Part shown: positions 1-11,033 of the stretch, piece after piece | Numbering within the stretch: the stretch's first letter is position 1 | How the letters are laid out: each line of letters starts with the position of its first letter | Assembly: GCA_963720805.1 (NCBI GenBank) | Contig: CAVRGT010000010.1 | Location: 186,001-250,000 of the forward strand | Source of the DNA: VRUE01 sp963720805 | GTDB taxonomy: Bacteria > Actinomycetota > Thermoleophilia > Solirubrobacterales > 70-9 | Length of the DNA stretch: 64,000 bases | Direction of reading: 5' to 3' | The notes under the pieces: generated by a model | What the model was told of the DNA's origin: nothing | What the model saw: the letters and a program-made list of their open reading frames with translations, nothing else | The model's database searches: none | Translations under genes and position numbers: made by a program

Positions 1-1950
1 CTCGGCACCTGCTCGAGCTTGGCCCACTGCAAGCCCAACACCCAGTACACCCACTTCCCGATGCAAAGCGCCCCCGACGGCGAAGCGATCGCCTACGAGG
101 GCGAGGCCTTCGATCCCGAACACGCCTCGCTGATCGAAAACGAGTACCTCGCCCGCCGGGACCCCAAAGCCGGCTGGCAAAGCGCCAACCTGACCCCGAC
201 CCGGATGGCGAGCAAGGGCAACAATGGAGGCAACCTAATTAGCGGCTACCGGGCTTTCGATCCGACGCTAAGCAAGGGCCTGCTGGGGCAGCAAGGTCAG
301 CACCAAATCCTCAGCCCCCAAGCCCCGGTCGGTTACGAGGACCTATACGCCCAACCGAGCGGCGATCCCGCCGCGCTGACGCCGCTGCTGAGCGAAGCGC
401 AGCTCTTTCACCGCGTCGGCGGCAAGTTCCAGATGCACTACGCCGGAGCCTCCGAAGACCTCTCACGGGTCTTCTTCGAAGCCAACGACGCGCTCACCGA
501 AGAAACCCCCTTTGCCCCCGAAGCGATCGACGGCGGCGAAGGCAAATACAACCTCTACGAATGGCACGAAGGAAACCTCGCCCTGGTCAACGTAATGCCC
601 GGCAACGCCGAAACCCAGCCCACGGGCTTCGGCGCCAGCCAACCGTTCTCGCCCAGCACGCATCACGATCTCAGCTGACGGCAGGCGCGCCTTCTTCGCC
701 GACGAATCGGGTCAGGTCTACCTGCGCGAAGACGGCGAAACGACGCGGGAGATTTCCACCGAAGGCACGCCCGACCCGGGCAAGTTCGCCCTCGCCGCCA
801 CCGACGGCTCGGCCGTACTGCTGGCAAACGGCCACCTCCACTACACCGAAGGCGAAGAAGCGACGGTCGACCTGACCAGGGCAAAGGGGGCTTTGAAGGG
901 GTTGTGGGAGAAAGCGAAGACCTCTCCCACATCTACTTCGTCGACACCGCCGCGCTTGACGAAGCTCCGGGCGCCGAAGGTGAAGAAGCCCAAGCCGGCA
1001 AGAACAACCTCTACTCCTGGGCGCAGGGCGAAGGCACGCGCTTCGTGGCGCGGCTGGTCGTCGCCGACAACGCAGGCGACCTCGCGAGCGGCTTCGGCAC
1101 CTTGGATTGGTATCCGCCCAATCAGCGCACGGCCGAGGCGAGCCCGAACGGGCGCTACCTTGCCTTCGCCTCCGAGGCGCGGCTGACCAGTTATGACAAC
1201 ACCGGACCCACCTGTCACCTGATCAATTTCGGCGGACGCGAATTCGGGCCCGGACCTTGCCGGGAGGCCTTCCTCTATGACTCGGCCACGGGCAAGCTCA
1301 CCTGCGCCTCGTGCAACCCCAGCGGCGAAGCGGCCGCTGGACTACACCCACGCTGCGGCAAGATCTACGGCGGCCGAAGGCTTGCCCCAGCCGCGCTACC
1401 TGACGGACGAAGGCCGCCTCTACTTCGACAGCCGCGACTCGCTCGTCCCCGCCGACACCAACAAGGGGTCGAAGACGTCTATGAGTACGAGCCCCAGGGA
1501 GCCGGCACCTGCACGAGAGCAGCGGGCTGCACCTCGCTGATCTCCGCCGGCACCGGCGCCGATCGACTCCAACTTGCTCGACGATCGACGCCAGCGGCAA
1601 GAACGTCTTCTTCGACCACCCGCGACCAGCTGACGCTGAGAGACAAAGACGAACTGATCGACCTCTACGACGCCCGCGAAGGCGGCGGGATCGCGGCCGA
1701 AACCGAAGTCGCCAGGGCCGAATGCCAGGGCGAAGCCTGCCAGCCGCCGGTCGCTCGCCCCCAACGACCCCACCCCCGGCTCCTCGACCTTCGAAGGGGC
1801 GGGCAACGTGAAGGAAGAAGCCAAGGCCAAGAAGCACAAGAAGAAGCACTCCAAGAAGCACAAGAGCCACAAGCGAAAGAAGGCCACAAGCACAAGAAGA
1901 AGCAGGCCCAAAAGCGAGCCGCCAAGCACAACCGCGGAGGTGCAAAGTGA
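1..1950 (+). CDS. Secreted beta-propeller (PD40/TolB-like) protein, 5'-truncated by window edge, frameshifted
   Basis: An open frame enters at base 1 and the reading can be followed to the stop at 1950 only by changing frame near 665, 885, 1335, 1470, 1575 and 1760. Read through, it gives repeated blades of the type DGRRAFFADESGQVYL and NGRYLAFASEARLTS, typical of PD40/WD40-like surface propellers. The last 60 or so residues are almost only Lys, His and Ala, a cationic tail common on secreted actinobacterial proteins. At about 885 restoring one G to a G run joins the frames, so I favour assembly error over decay. The stop overlaps the GTG start of the next gene at 1947. The substrate or ligand is unknown, and the N-terminus lies outside the window. 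Confidence 0.6.
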
Positions 1951-4786
1951 TCGCCCGCAAGAGACTGATCGCCCTCGCGGCCCTGGCCTGCTCGCTGGTC
2001 TTGCCGCCTGCCGCCCAGGCCGACTTCGGCCTGGTCCCCGGCAGCGCCACGGTGACCGCGCCGAAACAGCAACGGCACGATCGCCGCACAGGCCGGCTCG
2101 CATCCGGCCGGACTTCACCGTCCACTTCGAGCTGAAGAGCGACGGAAGCGGCAAATCCGAAGGCGGGCAGATGCGCGACGTCCTGGTCGACCTGCCGCAG
2201 GGTTTGATCGGCAACCCGCAGGCGATCCCCTCCTGTTCGCGCCAGGACTTCGAAGGCTTCCAGCCCGACTGTCCGGTCGACTCCCAGGTCGGCACCCTGC
2301 GGGTGATCAGCCCCGGCGTCGGCGAATCAACGGTCCCGTCTACAACGTCGCCCCGCCGCCCGGGGTCGCGGGCCATGCTCGGCTTCTCGGGCGGCGGCAA
2401 CATCTCTCCAGTACGCCTCGGTGCGTAGCCGAAGAAGGCTATGGGCTGCGCGTCGCGTGCGCTCAACATCGCCGACGGAAGTCACCTAGGTGACCGAGAA
2501 GATCTGGGGGGTGCCGGCGGCAGATCGCAAACGACGCCGAGCGCTGGTGTTTGCAGCGAAACCGGAACCGTAAAACCCGGCGGCTGCACCACGAGCGCGC
2601 CGCTTCGCTCCTACCTGACTCTGCCGGCCACCTGCGATGCGGCGCCGCAGACGACGGTGTCGGTCGACTCCAAGCAGGAACCCGGCGGTCTACTCGGCGA
2701 AACGGTGAAGGCGCTGCGACGCCGGCGGCCAGCCCCGAGCCGCTGACCGGCTGCGACGCCGTTCCCTTCAACCCCGAAGTCGCCTCCCAGCCGACCTCCA
2801 AGCTGGCCTCCAACCCATCGGGGCTGGACTTCGAGCTGAAGCTGCCCAACCAGGGCCTGACCAGCCCCGGCGGCATCACCGAAACCGAGCCCCGCAAGGT
2901 GGTGGTCACCCTGCCCGAAGGGATCGACCGTCAACCCCTCCTTCGCCGAAGGCATCGGTATCTGCCCCGAGGCCCGGTACGGGGCCGAGCAGCTCGAATC
3001 GCGCGCCGGGCGCCGGCTGCCCGGAAGCCTCGAAGCTGGGCGAGGTCATCGTCCACACCCCGCTGCTGGAAGAACCGGTAGAAGGCTCGCTCTACCTGGC
3101 GGCCCCCTACGACAACCAGTTCAACACCCTCGCCGCCCTCTACATGGTCGCCCGCGCCCCCGAACGCGGCGTCCTGGTCAAGCAGGCCGGCAAGATCGAG
3201 TTCGACCCGAGCCACGGGTCAGATCACCACCACCTTCGAAGACCTGCCGCCGATCCCCTTCAGCTCCTTCAAGCTGCACTTCCGCGAAGGAGCAAGGGCG
3301 CCGCTGGCCACCCCGCCCGGCCTGCGGGGAATACAAGACCGTGGCCAGGCTCACCCCCTTCTCGGCATCAAGCGATGCCGAAGCGATCACCAGGGAAGCC
3401 TCCTTCCAGATCGAACAGGGCGCCGACGGCGGCGCCTGCCCCTCCGGCGGCCTGCCGCCCTTCCGCCCGGGCCTGATCGCCGGCGCCATCAACAACGCCG
3501 CGGGAAGGTTCTCCCCCTTCAACGTGCGTCTGTTCAGAACCGACGCAGAACAGGAGTTCACCCACTTCTCGATCAAGCTGCCCCCCGGGGTGGTCGGCCA
3601 AGCTGGCCGGGAGTCCCCTTCTGCCCCGAGGCCGCGATCGCCGGGGCCAAGTCAAGGACGGGGATCCACGGCGGCGAGGAAGAGCTCAACTCGCCCTCCT
3701 GTCCGGCCGCATCTGAAATCGGCCACACCCTGGCCGGGGCGGGAGTCGGCCAGGCCCTCGCCTACGCCCCGGGCAAGGTCTACCTCGCGGGCCCCTACCA
3801 CGGCTCGGCGATCTCGCTGGTCGCGATCACCGCCGCCAAGGTCGGGCCCTTCGACCTCGGCAACGTGGTCTTGCGCTACGCCTTCAAGGTCGACCCCGAA
3901 ATCGGGCGAAGTCTTCATCGACGCAACGGGCTCGGACCCGATCCCCCACATCATCAAGGGGGTACCGGTGCACGCAAGGGACATCCGCGCCTATACCGAC
4001 CGCCCTGACTTCGTCTTGAACCCGACCTCCTGCTCGAGAACCTCGACCGCATCGACCCTGCTTGGGAAGTGGTCTTGACTTCGCCTCTGAAGCAGACGAC
4101 CGCCCGGTCACCGTCTCCACTCCCTTCCAGGCAGCCGACTGCGCCGCTCTTCCCTTCAAGCCGAAGCTCTCCTTGGCGCTCAAGGGAGGAACCAGGCGAG
4201 GCGCCTACCCGGCCCTGACCGCGAAGCTGAAGATGAACGGCTTCGGCGAAGCGGGGATCAAACGAACAGAAGTGATCCTGCCCTCCTCGGAGTTCATCGC
4301 CAACGCCCACTTCAACACGATCTGCACCAGGGTCGTGTTCAAGCAGGGCGCCCACCCCGGGGAAATGTGTCCCGCCGGGCTCGATCTACGGCAAGGCCAG
4401 TGGTCAGGACCCCGATCCTCTCCGAACCGCTGACGGGTCCGGTCTTCCTGCGCTCCTCCGAGCACCAGCTCCCCGACGTGGTCGCGGCGGTTCACAACGG
4501 CGAGATCGACGTCGTCTTGGACGGCAAGGTCGACTCGGTCAAAGGAAGGCTCCGCAACACCTTCGAATCGACCCCCGACGCCCCGGTCTCCTCGGTCGTG
4601 CTGAAGCTGCGCGGCGGCAAGAAGGGCCTCTTCGAAAACAGCACCAACCTCTGTGCCCGTACCCACCGCGCCGAAGCCGACTTCACCGGCCACAACGGCA
4701 AGGTGGCAGAACTGCGACCGAAGCTGAAGCCGCTGGGCTGCAAGAAGGCCCGCAAGCACAAGCGCCAAAAGCACAGGGCGCGCTGA
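1947..4786 (+). CDS. Large secreted repeat protein, multiply frameshifted
   Basis: Starts GTG with a clear signal peptide (RKRLIALAALACSLVLPPAAQA, cleavage before DFG). At least seven frame changes are needed to read on to the stop at 4786. The assembled product has about four beta-rich modules. Each begins with a motif like VDLPQGLIGNPQAIPSC, VTLPEGI or IKLPPGVVG and continues with a Pro/Cys stretch (CPEA, CPVDSQVG), then 'GPVYLAAPY'-type strands. The C-terminus is basic (KKARKHKRQKHRAR). This looks like a cell-surface or extracellular structural protein; no catalytic motif is seen. Bases about 4276-4749 recur at 9131-9604, where the copy lacks two insertions present here (near 4390 and 4408). 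That gives an internal standard showing this version carries indels. Confidence 0.6.
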
Positions 4787-4789
4787 GCG

Positions 4790-5570
4790 ATGCGCAAGAC
4801 GGGCGGGGGCCCTGGCCACGGCGCTGGCAATGTTGGCGTGCGCATCGCTCGCCCACGCCGCCGTGGTCCAAGAGGGCAACGTCAGGGTCAGCGTCCTCAG
4901 CCAAATCCTCCCCTACAAGCTCCCCCGCAAGGGAACGGCCCCGATCGCCGTCTTCGTCTCGGGCCACCTCTCCGAACCGCACGGAGGGATCCCTCCCCAG
5001 CTGCAGGAGATGACGGTGGAAGTCAACAAGCACGGCTTGCTGCAATCGAAGGGCCTGCCCTCCTGTCCGCTGAGGAAGATCCAGCCCGCCTCGACCGAAA
5101 GAGCCCTCTCTTCCTGCGGCGATGCCCTGATCGGCTCCGGGCAGTTCTGGGCCCACATCGTGCTTCCAGACCAGGGCGCCTACCCTACCCACGGGCGGCT
5201 GCTGATCTTCAACGGAAGACAGAAGGGCAAGCCGGTGATCTTCACCCACATCTTCACCGCCAACCCCTTCTTCAGCTCCTTCGTCATCCCCTTCACGATC
5301 CGAAAGAAGAGCAATGGCGCCTATGGGACCAAGCTCTCGGCCTCCCTGCCCCAGGCCCTGGGGGACTGGGGCTACGTCGATCGGATCAAGCTGACCTTGA
5401 AGCGCAAATACCGCTTCGGGGGCAAGCAGCTGTCTTACTTCAACGCGGGCTGTCCCGCTCCGCAGGGCTCTCCGCGGACTGTCTTCCCGTTGGCGCTTGC
5501 GAGCTTCGCCTTTGCCGACGGGAGTGATCTGAGCGCGAAGGTTGAAAAGTCGTGCGCGGTGAAGGAATAG
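4790..5570 (+). CDS. Small secreted protein related to the preceding gene, one frameshift near the start
   Basis: ATG at 4790, 3 nt after the preceding stop, opens MRKTG; after a one-base slip in the G-rich run at about 4805 the frame continues as a signal peptide (ALATALAMLACASLAHA) and mature protein to 5570. The mature part shares the style of the upstream protein's modules, with paired Cys (PSCPL, SSCGDAL). Bases about 4937-5068 and 5523-5570 recur in the scrambled copy at 9604-9786. It is likely co-transcribed with the large secreted gene. No enzymatic motif is seen and the function is unknown. Confidence 0.6.
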
Positions 5571-5620
5571 GGACCCGCCGCTAAGCTGGTGCGAGGCTGA
5601 GTGACGCGCGTAAACAACGG

Positions 5621-6166
5621 TTGTTGCTGCGTGCCGGCCTGGCGAGCTTGGCGGTCGTTGTTGCGCTCGTCGCCTGGCTCGCCACGCGGCACGACGATCA
5701 GGGCAACGGCGGGAGCGAAGCTCAGGCTGAACCTGCCGTAGCGATCGTCTCCCCGGCACGCCTCGCCGCGGCCGGCGCGAAGCTCGGCCAGCCCGTCTAC
5801 TGGGCCGGCTCGCTGCCCGGCACCGAGCTCGAGCTGGAACAGCTATCCGAAGGCGGGGCGCGGGTCGTCTACCTGCCCGCCGGCGAGGAAGCGGGCGCGG
5901 ACTCGACGACGGCCCTCACGATCGGCAGCTATCCGCTCGCCGATCCCGAGGCGGCGCTGCGGGAATTCGCCGCTCGTCCGGGGGCGATCGTCCGCCACGC
6001 GGAGGACGGCAGCGAGATCGTCAGCAGCCGCGAACAGCCGACCAGCGTCTACTTCGTCGGCCCCGACAAGACCGTGCAGGTCGAGGTCTACGATCCCTCG
6101 CCGCGGCGGGCGATGCGGCTCGCTCTCTCGGGCCGGGTGCGGCCGGTCGCCGGGGCCGGACGATGA
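5621..6166 (+). CDS. Membrane-anchored protein of unknown function
   Basis: 181 residues from a TTG start. Only TTG or CTG are available downstream of the in-frame TAA at 5582, so the start is uncertain by a few codons. One N-terminal membrane segment (about residues 2-22, LASLAVVVALVAWLA) is followed by an extracytoplasmic alpha/beta-looking domain with no recognised motif. The stop overlaps the start of the next gene in an ATGA, so the two are translationally coupled and probably act together at the membrane. Confidence 0.7.
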   Translation: MLLRAGLASLAVVVALVAWLATRHDDQGNGGSEAQAEPAVAIVSPARLAAAGAKLGQPVYWAGSLPGTELELEQLSEGGARVVYLPAGEEAGADSTTALTIGSYPLADPEAALREFAARPGAIVRHAEDGSEIVSSREQPTSVYFVGPDKTVQVEVYDPSPRRAMRLALSGRVRPVAGAGR

Positions 6167-8466
6167 GCATGTTCGTCGCCTGGGTCGTCTTCCCGCTGGT
6201 CCTGGCGCTGCTCTGCGCGGGCGTCGGCATGCTGGTCGACCTGCTCAGCGGCCGGCGCCTGCCGGGAGCGCTGATCCTGCCCACCGGCCTCGCCGCGATG
6301 ATCGTGATCGGCGAGTTCACCACCGCCACGGCGGCGACGGCGAAGCTGACCATCCCCGCCCTGCTCTTCTTCGCAGTGCTCGGCGCCGGCCTCTCGTTCC
6401 CCTGGCGCTTCCGCCGTCCCGACCCCTGGCTGGCGGCCGCGACGCTCGGCATCTTCTGCGTTTTCGCCGCCCCGGTCGTGCTCTCCGGCTCGCCCACCTT
6501 CGCCGGCTACATCAAGCTCGACGACACGGCGACCTGGTTCGCGCTCACCGACCGGGTGATGGAACACGGGCACAGCATCGCCGGGCTCGAACCCTCCAGC
6601 TACAGGGCGACGCTCGAATTCAACCTCGCCGGCGGCTACCCGGTCGGCACCTTCATCCCCTTCGGCGCGGTGCAGAAGCTGGTCAAGGGCGACCTCGCCT
6701 GGGTCTTCCAGCCCTACATTGCCTTCCTCGCCGCCATGTTGGCGTCCTCGCTCTGGCAGATCCTCGCCGGGCTGCTGCCCTCGCGGCGGCTGCGCGCCCT
6801 CGCCGTCTTCGTCGCCGCTCAGCCCGCCCTGCTCTTCGGCTACTCGCTCTGGGGTGGGGTGAAGGAGGTCGCCGCGGCCGGTGGGGTGGCGCTTGCTGCC
6901 GCCCTCGCGCCGGCGGTCGTGCGGACCGATGCGCGTTGGCGCGACGTGATCCCGCTCGCGGTCGCGGCGGGCAGTCTCGCCGCCCAGCTCAGCGTCGGCG
7001 GCCTGGTCTGGATCGGGCCGCTGCTGCTCGCCCTGGTGGCGATCGCGCTGCGGCGCTTCGGTTGGCGGCGGACGCTGGGCCTGGCGCTGCCCTTCGCGCT
7101 GATGGTCGGTGCGCTGGCGATCCCGACCGTCTCGGAGGGCCTGCTGCCGCCCTCGGCCGAGCCGCTCACAGATCCCAACTCGCTCGGCAACCTCGTCGCC
7201 CCGCTCAACCCGGTGCAGCTGCTCGGCATCTGGCCGGCCGGCGACTTCCGCTTCCACCCCGAACCGGTGATCGCCACCGCGGTCCTGATCGCACTCGGCA
7301 TCGCCGCCGCCGCGATCGGGCTCTGGCTCGCCTGGCGCCGCCGCGACACCGCGCTGCTGCTCTACGTGACGGCGCTCGCCGCCTGCGCCGCGATCGTCCT
7401 CGTCGGCTCGCCCTGGAACGGCGGCAAGGCGCTGGCGACCGCCTCGCCGATCGTGCTCGCGCTGGCGATCACCGGGGCCGCCTCGCTGCTGCGCTTCGAT
7501 CGGATCAGCAGTGCCGCCCTCGTCCTCGTCGTCGCCGGCGGGGTGCTCTGGTCCAACCTGCTGGCCTACGGGGGCGCCAGTCTCGCTCCCTACGGGCAGC
7601 TGGCCGAACTCGAGCAGATCGGCGAAGTCTTCGCCGGCGAAGGCCCGGCGCTGATGACCGAATACAACCCATACGGAGCCCGCCACTTCCTGCGCGAACT
7701 CGACGGGGAAGGAGCCTCGGAGCTGCGCGTGCGCGAAGTGCCGCTGGCCGCCGGCGGCACCGTCGAAAAGGGCCAGGCGGTCGACACCGACGAACTCGCC
7801 CTGCCCGACCTCTTCGAATACCGCACGCTGGTGCTGCGCCGCTCGCCCGTGCGCAGTCGCCCGCCGCTGCCCTACCGTCTGGTCTGGTCCGGTCGCTACT
7901 ACGAGGTCTGGCAACGGCCCGCGAACTTCGCCGGGCCGCTGCCCGAACACCTTTCGTTCGGGGGCGAATTCGAACCCTCCGCCGTGCCGGGGTGCGGGGA
8001 AGTGGGCGGCCTGGGCGAGTTGGCGCTGCTGCACCAGATGAGCAACCCACGCCTGGTCGCCGCCCACCACGCTCCGGTCTACGACGCAACCGAAGGCACC
8101 CTGACGGTGCCCCGCCCCGGTCGCTACGCGGCCTGGCTGCTCGGCTCGGTGCGGGGCAGCGTCGGGCTCTGGGTCGATGGTCGCAAGGTGGGGGAAGCGC
8201 GGCACCAACTGGAGAACGAAGGCAGCTTCATCGAGCTCGACGAACCCCGGCTCAGCGCCGGCACGCATGAAGTGGAACTGCGCTTCGGCGGCGCCGACCT
8301 GCACCCCGGCAGCGGCGGCTTCCCCCGCCCCGCCACCGGTCCGCTGCTCTTCTCCCCGGCGGGAGATCCGGAAGGCCGGCTCGTCTCCGTCCCCGTGGCC
8401 GAATCGCAGCGCCTCTGCGGCAAGCCCTGGGATTGGATCGAGGCGGTCAGCGGCGGCGGCTTCTGA
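6163..8466 (+). CDS. Polytopic membrane protein, possible GT-C type glycosyltransferase
   Basis: 767 residues. The first ~450 hold about eleven or twelve hydrophobic segments. Between the early segments a non-membrane loop contains 'IKLDDTATWF', an acidic pair in the place where GT-C glycosyltransferases keep their catalytic acid. The last ~250 residues form a soluble, beta-rich domain with sequence such as GRYAAWLLGSVRGSVGLWVDGRKVG, resembling carbohydrate-binding sandwiches. This topology matches polyprenyl-phosphate-sugar dependent transferases of actinobacterial envelopes, but there is no diagnostic motif, so the glycosyltransferase role is inference. It follows the anchored protein at 5621 with a 4-nt overlap. 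Confidence 0.65.
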   Translation: MSMFVAWVVFPLVLALLCAGVGMLVDLLSGRRLPGALILPTGLAAMIVIGEFTTATAATAKLTIPALLFFAVLGAGLSFPWRFRRPDPWLAAATLGIFCVFAAPVVLSGSPTFAGYIKLDDTATWFALTDRVMEHGHSIAGLEPSSYRATLEFNLAGGYPVGTFIPFGAVQKLVKGDLAWVFQPYIAFLAAMLASSLWQILAGLLPSRRLRALAVFVAAQPALLFGYSLWGGVKEVAAAGGVALAAALAPAVVRTDARWRDVIPLAVAAGSLAAQLSVGGLVWIGPLLLALVAIALRRFGWRRTLGLALPFALMVGALAIPTVSEGLLPPSAEPLTDPNSLGNLVAPLNPVQLLGIWPAGDFRFHPEPVIATAVLIALGIAAAAIGLWLAWRRRDTALLLYVTALAACAAIVLVGSPWNGGKALATASPIVLALAITGAASLLRFDRISSAALVLVVAGGVLWSNLLAYGGASLAPYGQLAELEQIGEVFAGEGPALMTEYNPYGARHFLRELDGEGASELRVREVPLAAGGTVEKGQAVDTDELALPDLFEYRTLVLRRSPVRSRPPLPYRLVWSGRYYEVWQRPANFAGPLPEHLSFGGEFEPSAVPGCGEVGGLGELALLHQMSNPRLVAAHHAPVYDATEGTLTVPRPGRYAAWLLGSVRGSVGLWVDGRKVGEARHQLENEGSFIELDEPRLSAGTHEVELRFGGADLHPGSGGFPRPATGPLLFSPAGDPEGRLVSVPVAESQRLCGKPWDWIEAVSGGGF

Positions 8467-8511
8467 CGCAACCGCCCGCTTATCTTTGGGAACCCGGTCT
8501 ATCCTGACCGT

Positions 8512-9111
8512 GTGACCGAGAGCAGCGCAGGCGGATTCCGGCGACTGCCGCCCGGTCCGCACGGGATCCCTCCGGAGCTGGTCGAGCGCAACCAGCGCGA
8601 ACGGCTGATCGCGGCGATGGCCGAGGTCTGCGCCGAGAGCGGCTACGCCGAGTCCTCGGTCGCCGAGGTGGCCAAGCGCGCCGGTGTCTCCACCGCGAGC
8701 TTCTACCGCCAGTTCAAGGACAAGCGCGAGTGCATGCTGGTGAGCTTCGAGGAGCTGTTCGGGCGCCTGCTCTCGGCGATCGAAGCCGGCTGCCGGGCCG
8801 ATGCGACGGTGGCGGAAAGGGCGCGGGAGGGCGCGTGCACCGCTGCGCAACTGCTGGCCGCGGATCTGCCCACGGCACGCCTGCTGAGCATCGAGGTGCT
8901 CGCCGCCGGGCCCGAAGGGGTGCGTGCCCAACAAGCCGCTATCGAGCGCCTGGCGGTGCTGTTGGAGGGCTCGAGCAGCGGTTCGTCCGGGTCGGGCCGC
9001 GGCGCTGGATGGACCGTCGTCGCGGCGATGGTCTCGCTTGTAGGCGGCCGAGCGGCCGAAGGCAGCCTTCCCACAGAGGCCGAACTCGAGGCCATCGCAA
9101 CGCTGTTTTGA
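8512..9111 (+). CDS. TetR/AcrR family transcriptional regulator
   Basis: 199 residues from GTG at 8512. The N-terminal helix-turn-helix is clear at about residues 25-70 (ERLIAAMAEVCAESGYAESSVAEVAKRAGVS then ASFYRQFKDKRECML, the classic TetR recognition helix and F-Y-x-x-F signature). The C-terminal part is a helical ligand-binding/dimer domain. It lies 45 nt downstream of the membrane protein operon on the same strand and may regulate it, though no palindrome was identified that would prove this. The 3' end abuts the scrambled repeat that begins near 9131. Confidence 0.85.
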   Translation: MTESSAGGFRRLPPGPHGIPPELVERNQRERLIAAMAEVCAESGYAESSVAEVAKRAGVSTASFYRQFKDKRECMLVSFEELFGRLLSAIEAGCRADATVAERAREGACTAAQLLAADLPTARLLSIEVLAAGPEGVRAQQAAIERLAVLLEGSSSGSSGSGRGAGWTVVAAMVSLVGGRAAEGSLPTEAELEAIATLF

Positions 9112-9130
9112 AGGTCCTAGCCCTATAGTC

Positions 9131-9786
9131 ATCCTGCCGCGCTCGGAGTTCATCGCCAACGCCCACTTCAACACGATCTGCACCAGGGTCGTCTTCAAGC
9201 AGGGCGCCCACCCGGGGGAAATGTGCCCGGCGGGCTCGATCTACGGCAAGGCCGTGGTCAGGACCCCGCTGCTCTCCGAACCGCTGACGGGCCCTGTCTT
9301 CCTGCGCTCCTCAGAGCACCAGCTCCCAGACGTTGTGGCCGCAGTGCACAACGGCGAGATCGACGTCGTCTTGGACGGCAAGGTCGACTCGGTCAAAGGA
9401 CGCCTCAGGAACACCTTCGAATCGACCCCCGACGCCCCGGTCTCCTCGGTCGTGCTGAAGCTGCGCGGAGGCAAGAAGGGCCTCTTCGAAAACTCGACCA
9501 ACCTCTGCGCCCATACCCACAAGGCAGAAGCCAACTTCACCGGCCACAACGGCAAGCTCGCCGAACTGCGGCCGAAGCTGAAGCCGTTGGGCTGCAAGAA
9601 GGCCCCGATCGCCGTCTTCGTATCGGGTCATCTCTCCGAACCCCACGGAGGGATCCCCCCGCAGTTGCAGGAGATGACCGTGGAAGTCAACAAACACGGC
9701 CTCTTGCAAAGCAAGGGCCTGCCCTCCTGCCCGCTGGGGGTGATCTGAGCGCCAAGGTGGAAAAGGCTTGTGGGGTGAAGGAATGA
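9131..9786 (+). pseudogene. Scrambled partial copy of the 4.27-5.57 kb secreted-protein region
   Basis: Three blocks match the earlier locus in order: 9131-9604 to about 4276-4749 (C-terminal part of the large secreted protein), 9604-9735 to about 4937-5068 (middle of the next gene), and about 9740-9786 to 5523-5570 (its last codons). The ~190-bp and ~455-bp pieces between them are missing. The first junction is in frame and lies in a short shared GGCC; after the second the main frame ends at 9748. The result is a fusion without start region or signal peptide, so I call it a duplication remnant rather than a gene. Alternatively it could be an assembly chimera. Confidence 0.75.
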
Positions 9787-9912
9787 GGAGAACGTTGTGC
9801 GGCTTCGCCGCATTCTTTTTGCCTCGCTAGGGTTGAAAGGCATGAGCTGTCTGGGGATGATTGGCAGGCAGCGCCAAGGCCAAAGTCAGGGAACGAGGCA
9901 AGGGAGATGGAG

Positions 9913-11007
9913 ATGAGTGGGATTGGTATCGGGCGAGTAAAAACGCTGGGGATCGCCGTTGGGCTGGTTGCGGTCCTCTTGTGGGCGCCCGTCGCGCGGG
10001 CCAGCTATGACCCGATCGCGTCAGGGACGACCAAGCTCATTCTCGACAAGCACTTCCTCGCCTCGCTTAAGAAGGTGGGGGTGAAGGTCACGGCCAAGGC
10101 CTCGGGGAAGCGCAAGGGCTCCACCCTGTTTCTGCCGGTAATCGGCGGCAAGTCCGATCCGACTATCAAGAAGGCTGAAATCGAACAGGACGGCACGGTC
10201 GTCTTCCAGGTCGGCAAGCGCAAGGTTCCGCTGCGCAAGATCGAGCTCAAGGCGAAGCACACGCCGCTCTTCGCCAAGGTCGGCGGCAGCCAGCTGAAGG
10301 TGGCAACCTCGAAGACGACCAAGGTGACGCGGGCGGGCTTTGCCACCGCCTTCAATGCCAAGGGGCTGAAGCTGACCAAGAAGGTCGCCACCCGCCTCAA
10401 CAAGAAGCTGCGTACCAAAGACTTCTTCAGCGAAGGCCAGCTGATCGGCAAGATCAAGAGCCAGGCCGTGCCCCAGCGGGTGACGATCCTGCCCGAGGGT
10501 CAGGGCACGCTCACCCCGGACCCGGCGATTCTCGCCAAGTTCAAATCGCTCTTCGTCTCGCTCAACCCGATCAGCCCCGCCGAACTCTCCCCGGGCCCCG
10601 TCTTCCGCTTCCCGATCGCGATCGGCGGGCAGATCGCTCCCGACGCCTCGGACGGCACCCTGCGCCTCGGCGGCGCGATCGAACTCCTGCAGCTGGGGGC
10701 TGGGCAGGTCTTCCAGAAGGAATACTGGCTCGACCTGGCCGCCAAGGACATGAGCTCGGAAGTCGATGTCGAGCCCACCCCGGCCTTCCCCGGCAAGCTG
10801 GGGCGGATCGGCAACTACGCGATTGGCATGGCCGGCGCCGCGGTCGCCTCGGACCCGAAGAGCCGCACGATCTCGCTCTCGAACGCGACCCTGACCCTCG
10901 ACGCCCAGACCGCGCAGACCTTCAACGACGCCTTCGCCGCCGGCAAAGCCACGTTCGCGCCGGGGGAAGTGTTCGGCACGGTCAGCTTCGCGGCGGTAGC
11001 GCAGTAA
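9913..11007 (+). CDS. Secreted HtaA-like domain protein
   Basis: About 364 residues. The ATG at 9913 is preferred over 9907 because GGGAGATGGAG precedes it. A signal peptide (GIAVGLVAVLLWAPVARA) ends before SYDP. The mature protein has two similar beta-rich halves (about 45-200 and 225-365). They carry GSTLFLPVIGG and FRFPIAIGGQIA... GGAIELL motifs resembling HtaA, a haem-binding surface domain of actinobacteria. The conserved haem ligands cannot be confirmed by eye. A Lys-rich first half suggests contact with acidic envelope polymers. It is monocistronic, separated by 120 nt from the upstream remnant and followed by the SOS box of imuB. Confidence 0.55.
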   Translation: MSGIGIGRVKTLGIAVGLVAVLLWAPVARASYDPIASGTTKLILDKHFLASLKKVGVKVTAKASGKRKGSTLFLPVIGGKSDPTIKKAEIEQDGTVVFQVGKRKVPLRKIELKAKHTPLFAKVGGSQLKVATSKTTKVTRAGFATAFNAKGLKLTKKVATRLNKKLRTKDFFSEGQLIGKIKSQAVPQRVTILPEGQGTLTPDPAILAKFKSLFVSLNPISPAELSPGPVFRFPIAIGGQIAPDASDGTLRLGGAIELLQLGAGQVFQKEYWLDLAAKDMSSEVDVEPTPAFPGKLGRIGNYAIGMAGAAVASDPKSRTISLSNATLTLDAQTAQTFNDAFAAGKATFAPGEVFGTVSFAAVAQ

Positions 11008-11033
11008 GGGAGGGTTGATTCCGCCGGCTGTTT

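Noticed and set aside
1808..1950. Lys/His-rich segment as a separate DNA-binding protein
   Set aside because: It continues from the upstream secreted propeller protein and is a C-terminal tail.
6088..9198. 1,036-residue open frame on the minus strand, Arg/Gly/Glu-rich
   Set aside because: Antisense shadow of the membrane protein and TetR genes; low-complexity composition and no domain, due to high GC.
9221..9748. 175-residue frame that could be a fused secreted protein
   Set aside because: No signal peptide or start signal and built of rearranged pieces; treated as a remnant.
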